Below are positions 17,582-29,500 of a stretch of 64,000 nucleotides of DNA, in pieces. The notes beneath the pieces were generated by a model that was not told the origin of the DNA, ran no database searches, and saw only the letters and a program-made list of their open reading frames with translations. The position numbers were made by a program, and so were the translations under genes. The DNA lies in IMG/VR virus record IMGVR_UViG_3300008624_000005, positions 1 to 64,000 of that record. The stretch is one strand, 5' to 3'. The stretch is from a virus. The stretch's first letter is position 1. Every line of letters starts with the position of its first letter.

Positions 17582-20500
17582 TGGTTCCTTTTCCTACATT
17601 TATAAGAGCCGCTTGTGTATTCGTGCTATTTTGTATTGTAGTAGTTCCATCATCATTAAATGCGTTATATGCTTCAGGATCAGGATCTACAGGAAGTGCT
17701 ACTGTAGGCCCTGCTGATGTTACTGTTGCACCTGATGTATGGGTTGCCGCCGCTGTTCCGGCTACACCCCTAGTACAACCTTGAAGAACTCCGGTATTTG
17801 TTGTTTCATATCGTATTCTTTCAGCCCCAATAACGACTTCTCCTGGTGCTGTAGGGAGTGGTGTTATTGATGTTACGGATATTTCTGTTTCCTTTGAATC
17901 AAGATCTTCTGTTGCTGTTGTTTTATTTGCATCTATAATTGTTTCATAAATTCGTGTACCTGTGTTATCAATAAACATTCTAAATGCTCTAGAATCAGCA
18001 GTTTCTGTACTACCTGATGTATTAGTTTGTACTCTTATATCGACAACTTCATCTGCCGAAGCATTAATTTCTTCTTCGAATGTTCTAGAATCAAAAACTG
18101 TTTCGATTTTAGAATGATACGGTTTAACTTCATTAAGATATGCTAAAATATCTTCTTCACTACCTACATCAAATGTTTTCGGAGTAAGAGCTCCTGGTGT
18201 TTTTCGTTGTAATTGTAAAAATGTAGTCTTAGCCACCCAATCTAAATTGGTTTGTTCTGCATATATAAAATGTATAATTGTAAAGAATAATTCTTTATAG
18301 TATTGTTTATATGTATCAATAAATATATCTTCATGTAAACCTTTTAAGATTGCTTGTAATTCATTTGTATAATTTTTATCCCAACCACCTATATCATATT
18401 CTGCGGCATCCCATCCTGCATCTACATCTTGAACATCATACAATAAACTTGATAATTCGATAGTTCCGTTTTGTTTACCAATTTTAAACCAACTATCATC
18501 TACCCATTGATAGAATGCCCAGTTACCATCTGCATCGTCACTATCAACCCTTACTACAGAATAAACATCTTCATTTACATCATATAATTCATTTCTTGCA
18601 CCTACTGTATATTGTGCAACCGACGATGAACTAATAGTAAAGTCTGGATGAAACCAATCAACATATTTCCAATAATCTTGAGGAGCAAAAGTTGAATTAC
18701 CTTTAGCAAAACTTTGTCCTAAATGTTTCTTCCAATTTAAATATGAATCACTTAAATTTATTTTTAATAAATTTTTATTTGCATTTTGTATCAATGCTCT
18801 TATTGCCTCTACCCTACTTTTAATCCAACTTTGTTTATAAGGCCGAATTTGCCCTCCATACCTAAATATATTATGTAATCGTAAATTAGGTACCATATTA
18901 GGTGAATCTACAGATATATTTCTATCATCGATCCAATTATAAGTTAATAATTCCTGCCATCGTTGCCTATTAAAATTACCTAATTCTTTAAACGTAGCAT
19001 ATTGATCATGAGCTACTGCGGTGGTAGATTGAGCGGCTCTGCTTACTATAATTCTATCACCTACTGCCGGATTAGTAAATTCCATACTATCAATATGCAT
19101 TACAAAACCGTTAGAATCAGGTACTTCTATTTCTAACCACATTGCATGATAATCGTCTGTGCTAGAAACAAATTCTCCTTGAACACTATAAACCAATGTT
19201 GTTCCGAGACTTGTTTCTTCGGATGACGTTTGAGGTGTTAAAGTAACAGCCGTCATTGCATCAAAATCTACATCAGTTGCCGAATGTCCATATTTTAATT
19301 TTACAGAATCTAAGGAAGTATTTGTTTTAAACAATGCTTTGCCTTGGTATTGTATATTTTGTAATATTGTACCTCCGGCTAAATTTGCATTTTTTAAACC
19401 TTTTTGTCCAACATAATGAGTTGCATTTTGACTTTCCCCTGTATATACACCACTTGCAAGTCCATATACAACGGCATTCGAATTAACAGTTGCTATTGTA
19501 AAAGTACCATCTGTTCCGCCTGTGACCGATACAACATCACCTACTGCATAACCACCACCACCTGTTTGTACTGTAGCAGATTGAATTACTCCATTTATTT
19601 GTGTTATGTCGAGAGTTAATCCTGTACCCGAACCGCCAGTTGTTGCGGCAATACCAGATGAATACCCAGTTCCACCTCCATAAATTGCAACGGTAGCAAC
19701 TTTACCTGTAGGATCTATTGTACCTAATTTTGTACTCCAAAATGCAGTAGTTTTTTGTTCAAAGTCTCCATTTGTTAACATATTAACATCTGCATTGAAC
19801 CTTCGTGTAGCAAATCTATCATAATATTTTAATTCTACAATTTCTTCGTTTGATTCGCCTTCGTCTATAACTGCATAAGAATTTTCGTATCCAGATCCTT
19901 TTCTAGTGGAATCCATGGCAATAGCAGTAATTTCACCATTTACAATTGTTATATCTGAATCTATTACAGTTGCTTGAATCCCGCCTTCTGAAGTCGGGGC
20001 ACTTATAGTAACAGTAGGAGGAGTTGCTGAATTATATCCTTGTCCAGGACGATTCATAACAATACTATCAACTTTACCACTTACTATATTTGCATATGCA
20101 TATGCTACTACATTTTCATATGGTAAACCATATGTATTTGATTCTGCTGGAGGATTACCTATTTCAACAGAAGCAGGAAAAGTTAATTCGCCTGCTTTTT
20201 CTCCTATTCTAAGTTGAATAGTAGTAGTTTGGTTATCAATGGATAATTTAGTATTTGTTTTAACTAAGGGCAACTCTTTATGTGTTTTATACAATTTAGC
20301 ACTACTTTTAACAACATCATTTGCCATATATTCTAATTTTTGATTCCAATCATAATTATATTTTTTAGCAGAATATGTTGTTGAAGCACCATGTACAGTA
20401 TATTCATTAATATCATCACCTGCCCAACCACAAAGAAACATTTGAAGTCCATTATTACTAAAGCAAAAGCCTCTTGCTTTAGTTTCTTGATCTGTTACCT

Positions 20501-23500
20501 CAAACGATTTATTTGAATAGGATGCTGTCGAAACATCAAATGCTGTTGATAATGTATATTTGAATATTGTCGGAGCACCACTTCCGTTTAAAACATACAT
20601 TGTAGTTCCATCTGATTGAAATTGTACTGCTGATGGTTTTCCGGCTTCAGAGCTAACATCAAAATTTTGAGAATATGATGCTGTTGAAATATCAAAACCT
20701 GTTGTTAATGTATATTCATTAATATCATCACCTGCCCAACCTGTAACATACATTTTAGTTCCATCATTATTAAATGCCAAACCATAAGGCTGGAGTTCTT
20801 GAGTACTAACATCAAAACTATCTGTGTAGGAGGCTGTTGAAAGATCAAAACCTGTACTTAAAGCATATTCATAAACTTTATCAGTATTTTGACCTAACAT
20901 AATCAATATAGTTCCGTCTGTATTAAATTCTATACTATTTGATGATACGTCTTGACTACTGATATCTAAAGACTGAGCATAAGTTATTGTTGAAACATCA
21001 AATGCGGTTGATACCGAATATTCATAAACTTTATCATTACCTCTACCTAACATAAACATTTTAGTTCCGTCTGTGTTAAACTTCACATCTCTTACATCGC
21101 TATCTTGAGAACTTACAGTAGCTGAGGCTTTGACAAATGTAAAAAGTCCTGCACCTGTTGGTGTTGGTGTTGTGTATGTATAATTTTGATCTTCTTCAAT
21201 TCCTGCTATTTTTAATAAATCTTTATTTTCGTCTATACCTAAAATACTTTCATGAAGTCTATTAGCAAATCTATTTGGTATTGTTGTTTCTTGATCTTCT
21301 TCTCTAATAGTAATCCATTCTTTATGCGAATCATCAATATCACTAGTAAAGTTTATTTGAAAAACAGAATTTTGGGTTAATCGTTCACCTACATTACCAG
21401 TTATAATATTTGATACACCTCCAGGAGCCGCCCAAAAAAGTCCTTGTGCCGTAGGATCATTTAAGTATTCTCCAATTACTTTTGTAGATATTTCTCTATG
21501 AGATTGGGTTTGTGGAACTGAAGTTTTATTTTTAACCCAAAAATAATAAAATGTAGATACTTGTCCTGTTTGTGGATCAAGTGCTTCTTCTTCGCACCAA
21601 TAGTAATGGGTAACTCCACTTAAAATTTTTGTATATGCTTCACCTGATGCAATTTCACCATCTATTTCGTAATTACCTTCAACTAACGTAACCCATTCAT
21701 CAGGTGCAACCGTACTTTTTGTCCATTCATATATATCCATCGAAGAACCAGGAAATTGTTCTCCCCAGTGTTTAAATGTATAATCTAAATCTAACGGTTG
21801 TTCATATTCTATATATCGAACAGTATTTAAATTCCACCATGAAATACCAACCTCGTGTTGCCCCCAATTTCGTGTTGAAGTTAATGTTTCTGTGTCTTGG
21901 GTTGTAGCATTATATAATGCTTGATCATAACCTGAAATAATATCAATTTCTGCTTCAGCAATTCCAGGTACTATACCTTTAAACGGATCCCATACTTCTG
22001 CTCTTGCTAATTCTTTATTTTGTTCATAATCATATACAATAACATTTGCTAATTGTCCTGTGTCTGCTTTTGGCTGTTGTTTGTTCACTTCAATAAATGT
22101 TCTATTAGTAGCATCATATTTAAATGAACCCCAACCTTTAGTTCTATTCTTATAAACAATCATTACTGGCTGTCCTGCTTGAAAAGTACCACCTAAATTT
22201 TCAGGATAAAATACAATAGTAGTTCCTATTACTTCCCATGCCTTTGTGCCTCCACTTCCAGGTTCAAATTTTTGTCTAAACTCTCCTACATATACATCTA
22301 AATCACCTGCTGTTGCTGGATATACTAATTCATAAGTTGATGTCAATGTAAACGAAGTACCACCTGCAAATGATGGATTATATGAACCTGCGGCGGATGA
22401 GGCACCTATTGCTAGAGCTTGGACATCATAGTATGCATCGCAATAAGCATAATTATTAGTTACCCAGCTCCATTTTGTATCGGCAATAGATGAAAACATT
22501 GCTGAATAATCCGAAAATCTACTTTTTCTAAATGCAAATACTTTACCATATACTTCATTGCTACCAACAAATTCATCTATATAAAATTGTTTATTTTCTC
22601 TTAATCCACACGTTTGACAATCCGAGCCTGTCGGAAATCCAGTTACCTTATGAATTCCATTTAGTGCAGGATTATTTTCTGCACCTGTAATCATAACATA
22701 ATCGCCTTCAGCTAAATTATGATCAACTCCTAATTTAATAAGGGCTTCGTCACCAGTTTCATATCCTTTACAAATTTGTTCAATTCCAAAATTATCATCT
22801 TGAAGATTGAATGTCGACCAATCGCCTGCTCCTGTATCTGCTGTCCATACATTAAATAATCCTGCTTCACCGGTTTCTATCCATCTATCAGTAACATTGC
22901 CACTAACTTCAGCATCAGTTTTATAATTAAATGCCGACAAATACATTTTATCATCATCTGCAGGAATATTTATAGCAGGTATTGCCCCATCTGCAAATGA
23001 AAAAATATACGTAAAATCACCATTTGCATCCACACCTCGTTGTACAGATGAATCAACTGAACTTGTACTAGGTCTATCTACAGGTGAATAATAAGTAAAA
23101 TCAAATTCTCCAAATCTAGCCGTAACACCTGTTATACCATAAAGATAAGGATCAGCAGTTGCAGTAACTTTAGAAATACCATCAACTGTGAAAACACATT
23201 TTTCAATTACAAGTTCTGCTAAATTACCACTTGCATGAGTTTTTGTATATTTTGCATTTACTATACCATAAAAACTTTTAGCGGCCGCATTTATAATTCT
23301 TGTAGAAGTATATCGCTTACCTTTATATCGTACATAATATCCTTTTGCATAGGTATATGTATCTTTCCAATTTGGTGTCTGAAGTAATTTATATAATAAT
23401 GAACTATCGTCATCTTTATATTTGTCATATAATGTAGGTAAATCTTCTAATTTAAAAACTTGATACGATGTTTCTTCTAATCTAGGATAACCAGCATTAG

Positions 23501-26500
23501 GTAAATCTTTTTCATACGTTTCAATTTCAGCAAGAGTATCTATCGATTGATCAAATATAGGTCTAGTACTAAATTGAACAGCAGGATTTGTTGATGGTTG
23601 TTCTAACCATCTTCCGTCTCCGCCTAACATACTAATAGTAGTATCATAATCAAAATCTGTTGCTTGTCCTTGATAAATTTCCCCAAAATTTATTAACTGA
23701 GGATTTGCTTTTATATCTGTATTTTTAAGTGTAAATTCTTTAGTTGTTTGTTTAGATTCAGGTCCAAATTCACCTAACCTAAACATCCATTCTTCTTCTA
23801 GATTAATATCAACACTTGCTTCAAGTAAAAATGTACTTCTAGTCAATCTATTAAAAACTTCAGGTGTACCTTTTAAATGGCTTACTCCTTTCATAAATTG
23901 AAATTGCACATCTTCTGAAAGACGCATATTTCTTAAAAATTGTTTCTTTTCATAACCAATATTTTTTCTAGCAACATTTATACTATCTTTATTCAATCCT
24001 GTTTGCTCAGATGCAAAATAACTAGAGGTTATATTGTCTACAGTTTTATCAAAATTTTCATATATTGTGTCACCATAAACTAAATAACCAGGCGCATGTA
24101 ATGAGCCATTCCATTCTGGAGTTTTTAAATATTCTATTTTAAATCTATGTTTTGCATCACCTAAAATAGGATAATAAATTATATCATCAAATATTGTTTT
24201 ATTGTTAATTATTAACAGATGTTCATAATCACATACAACAAACGAAGCACAATAAATCGCCCTACTTTCGTCCTTAGGCTTAACAGTTATATAACTTAAT
24301 TGCCTATCTACATCTACAGTCGTTGAGTCAAATAAAGATTTATTTACATCTAAATAAAAACTGCCATATTCATAATCATTGCTTTTTATATGACCATGTG
24401 TAGTTTTAAAATATAATAAATTACCTGCAGGACTTAATTTAATAGATGTGTCGTCGCCCCATTCGGCTTCAGACCATAATATAAATTGTTGGGCAGTTAA
24501 TGTCCAGTCTTCATATACTCCATCTTGATTAGGATAATTAAATTCAAATCCTACATTTTCTAAATATTTTCCATAAGCATATAAGAAATTATACACATCA
24601 TTTGCTGATTCAAATTCTGTACCATAATCTATCCGTTTTGTGCCTGTATCAAATTCCGAATATAATTGAATATTTGTTTCACTTACTGTAATTTGTTTAA
24701 TTGTCGACTTTAATTGATTTTGTATTGTAAAATACGGTTTATCATTATGATATCCATAAACAGCATAACCTGTTGATGTTTTAATAATTTCAACACCACT
24801 ATAAATATATTCTTTATATGGTGATGAAGTGTGAAATTTAATAGTTAAGTCATCGTTTGGTATAAAGTTATTTGATTTTTCTGATTGTAAACTATCTGCC
24901 AGCATAGATATAGAAGATTTTTTAGAAAATCCTTGCATTTTGTAACTTAATTTTGTGTTTAACTGTCTTAGTTGTCTAGCAAAATCTACATATATATCAT
25001 TACCTAAAAACATTAATCTATCAACAATAGGTTGTTGCAATCCTAATATTCGTCTAGATAAATTATTATTATCTACTTCATTATGAACGAATAATTCATT
25101 TGAATTATGTCGTTTTTTTGTTTTATTAGATATAAATTGTTTTTTACGTTCTACAGATACTACTTCTATTACACCACCTTCTTGGGTGTGGTAAAGACCA
25201 CCTTGTGAATCATAATAGTATAATATTTCTGGGGTAGATGAAGTTGGCGAAAATGTAGGTTTAGTTGGATCAGTTGCTTCGTCCCAACCTGTTGTATACT
25301 GTCCAGAGACCTGGCCTTCCCATGCTTCTGATAATTGAAAATCATGTGTATTGTAAGATGCATCTGTTAAATTAAATGTATATACATTTCCTGCTTGTAG
25401 TACTAATTTTTTCTGCTGGACACCATCTAAATAAAATACTGTACCAGAGGTGTTACCAGCCTTAGGGGCTGTTGTCACATCAATTGTTATTGCTTTATTT
25501 CCGCCATCAGTTATTTTATCTTTTGTATCATAATATTTTTCTAAATATTTTGCAGGATTTATTGAAAATAAAAATTCATTTTCTATATATGGGAACAACG
25601 ATGTTCGTTTCCATACAGTTTCTATCGGACTGTTGTCACCTATTGACCAACTTGCTTTGGCGTCTAAAGCCGTTGGACTTGACATTAAAGTTGCGGTAAC
25701 CGGATCTTGTAATGTTCCGTCTGCGGCCACAGGAAATGTAGCACCAGGCCTCGCAACATTAATATCTTGAACAATAGTTTGGCCAGGTTCTGATATAATT
25801 CCTTTTTGCAAAGCAGAAATCATATTATTTCGTTTAGTAGCATTGACCCATTCGTAATGTGTATCCCACCAAGAAGGTTTTCCTATAAAACCTAACATTT
25901 CCCAAGGATGAGAATGTGGTCTATCTGTATCAAAATAATGTTTATAAATGCCTCTCCAATATCCTATTCCATTGGCATTAGCATCTGCACTATAATTCCA
26001 TGTAAATTTATTATTTACATCATATCCTGTATTTGGTAATAATGTTATACCTCGAGCAATCTTAAATGCGTTAAAATAATTATCATAAAAATTATTTCTA
26101 TCAGTTATTGTATATGGCGTTGTTCGATATTTTCCAGGAAATAAAGTTAAATCTTTTCGTTTAGATTCTGGACTATGTGAATAGGTTACTATATTGTCAT
26201 CGTCGCTATTAAACTCAGATTGTATATGTCCATAAATTCTATTTTCTAATTCTAATAATGCTTTATCTCTATAATCTGTTATCGTGTGTGATAAAACAGA
26301 TCCCGAGCCTGTAATAGTTGAATCGTGAGCTACTGTTTTTGAACCGTCATGTCCTTCAATTACAACTACTGTTCTAGAACCTGTATCGTCAACATAACTT
26401 TTTGGCACATACGTTGGAGCAACGCCCAATTTAGCAAGAGTAGGTGGTATAAAACTTAATCCTTCGTCAATACTAACTTTTATGACAACTTTTCCTGATG

Positions 26501-29500
26501 CAACCGCTGTCCCCAATGTAATAGTATTTGCATTAGGATTTAATGTAAACTCAGTTTCAAATGTTTCAACATCATTGGTATCTACTGTATAAACATACAC
26601 ATGATTATGATATTGGTTTTTTCTTGTAATTGTTTTAGGTAAAGTAAATGTACTAGTCGATGTTGTAACTGAATATGTTTTTTCGACCATATTAAAATAA
26701 TACGCCATATCACTATTTGCAAATGGAAATGTATTATTTTTACCTAAATTTAAATCATATAATGCTTGATCAACTAATGCACTTGTGTTTGTGCCGGAAT
26801 CCATTGAAGCATATAATTGTTCAATTTTTTGTATGAATTTCTTTTTAAACACATTATAACTATCAGCAGTATAATCTAATGCTAATAATAAATCATAATT
26901 TTCATTTCCTAACATTAAACCAAGTTTAAGTAAAGGAGATATTTGGTGATTAATTGTTCCGCCAAATCCTGATTCACCACCCAAACTTCTATAATTATTA
27001 TTACCAAATGCCGGACCTTTTAAACCAGGATGCTTATCAATTAAATCAATCATATGCGGAAATATTTCTGCGTACGAAATATTACCCAATACATCATTGC
27101 CTGGATTGTTTTTAAGTCCAGTTGGAACGTCATATGCCCATTCATCTGTAGCACTAGTATCTGTAGTATAAAATTTTACATCTACTATGTCACCTACTGC
27201 TAATAAATTATCTGTACTTTGCGTTTGATTAGCAGGAGAAAATACTGGTACACCAGCATCAGAAACTGTTTCGTCTGTTCCTGAACTTTCGTAAGGTATA
27301 ACTACTTTTTTTCCATTAAAAATATAATGTGTATCACGAGTTAATCTTACACCGTTATGATATACTTCTGGCCATCCTTGCTCTAATACTTTATCTATTA
27401 TGATAAGTTTACCAGTTCCACTAGGTGAAGAATAATATAATACATCATTAGATTCTGTTTCGCTTACTGCAAATGTAACTATACCACTATGAGTATTATT
27501 ATTTGTAACACCTGTACCATATGCCGAGGCACTTGCATCTTGTATTTGGAATGCTGTAGTTCCGTTAGTTATATCAAATGTATAAGTTTGCCCTTTAGCC
27601 AAATATAGTGTAGGGTTTATGCCTGAAAGTTTTTCAAATCCATAAGCAGATTTTAAACAAAATTCAAATCCTGTTGTAGTTGCTATAACATTATAATCAC
27701 GTTCTGGTTCGAAATTAGTTGTACCTAAATCAACAACAAAATCATCTTGTGCATTTGTAATATCTCGGGTTATAGTAATAGGTGTTCTAATTTGTTTGTA
27801 ACTTTGTTCCCAACAATTATCAAAATCATATTTAGAAATGTCTCTATCAAACTTTCTTAGATAATACAATCCTAATATATCTTTTGGAATGGTACCTCTA
27901 TCATACAAATACATTGTTTGCTGATGAGAATTATTAAACATTAAATTTGAAGTATTAGTAGACGACAAATAATTTGTAGTTGCATATGTTAACGGAAAAC
28001 CTAAAAATTTATCCTCTGATCTATCAGCAGTGGTTTTGTCTTCTAAATATTCAAAAACTGTATTACCTAAAAAGTCTGTTTCATTATATTCTGATAACGG
28101 TTGAAATGTTGTATCATATAATTCAAACTTTACTGGAACATTTTTAGTACCTTTTTCTTGTGCTAATCTCCATGTTGTTTGAGTAGATGTCTGGGCCGTT
28201 GGTCCATTTCTTCCATCAAACCAATAATCTTGACCTTGTAATGTGGTTCCATTTAAACTTGTAACAACATCACCATGTGTTGGAGGACCTGCTCCTCTAC
28301 CATCTGTTTCTAATGTTAGGGCTGTTGCACCTGTATTTGCTGTATTAACTTTATAAATTTTATTATTGTATGTGTCATTTGAAGAATTAACAAATAATAC
28401 TCTATCATTATCTTGAACTGTATATCCATCATGTACTTCTGCCGCGGCAGACCCGCCTGATAATAGAAAACCGTTTGTTCCATCAGCAGGATTCATTGCT
28501 TCTGTAATAATAATATCAACAGGTTTTCTAAAATGTGTGCCATAATTATATAAATGTAAATCTCTTTCCCATTCTATTATAGGACGTTGTGCATAATCAT
28601 CGTCAACAATAATACCATCTAATTTAAATGATTTAGTAAGATTTAACATTGTGTTTACTGCTTGAACAGTATTAATATGATACCAATTATTAACTCTAGA
28701 CCATGCATTATTATCTCTTGCACTTTTTTCCATACAAATATATTCATGCATATAATGGACATCTTTATTCGCATTTACATATGGAGGCCTTGTAGTTTGT
28801 CCGCCCATAATATGTAATGTAACTCCACTAGTTGCATATCCTGCTCCTGCATTTGTAATTGTCAATGTGGTATCTACAGCACCATTGTTAACATCAGCCT
28901 CTAATATTGCGTGGGTACTTGGTGTACCACTTTGATCATATACATTAACAAATGGTATATGAACATAGTTTGTACCTTGTGTTCCTACTGAGGCAGTTGC
29001 AACAGAACCGGTTCCTGTATCAACTGTACCCAGAGCTTGAGTTGGTGTAGCAAGCCCCATAGAAGTTTCTGTTACTGAACATAATGTACTTTCATCTATT
29101 AAGGTTATCTTTTTACCTACACCTGTTACCAAATATGTTTTTGTATCGTTAATAAATGCAAGTCGCATTCCGTTTTCTAATGTTAATGTCCTGTTTCCGT
29201 GGATAACTTGAGCTGATGTTGTGTATGTTCTTTTACCTTCGATTCCTGCTTTTGTTTCGCCATGTAATCCTACAAGAGGCAACCCAAATGGCAACCACAC
29301 ATAACTATTCCAATTAACAAACATATCATAATTTATAGGTGGTTTCCAAGCATAATTATAATCAGAAAATAATTTATCTAAATTTGTTGTGTTAGTTTCA
29401 AGATATTTTAACTTACTAATAATATCATCATATGGTATAGCAGATTCATATTCTGAAGTTGATGGGTTTTGGCTTACGACTGTAGGATCTACTTGATATC

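Noticed and set aside
20390-21140. Regular repeats considered as a CRISPR array
   Set aside because: The units are about 153 bases, in frame, divergent and encode propeller-like blades; no short direct repeats with unique spacers are present.
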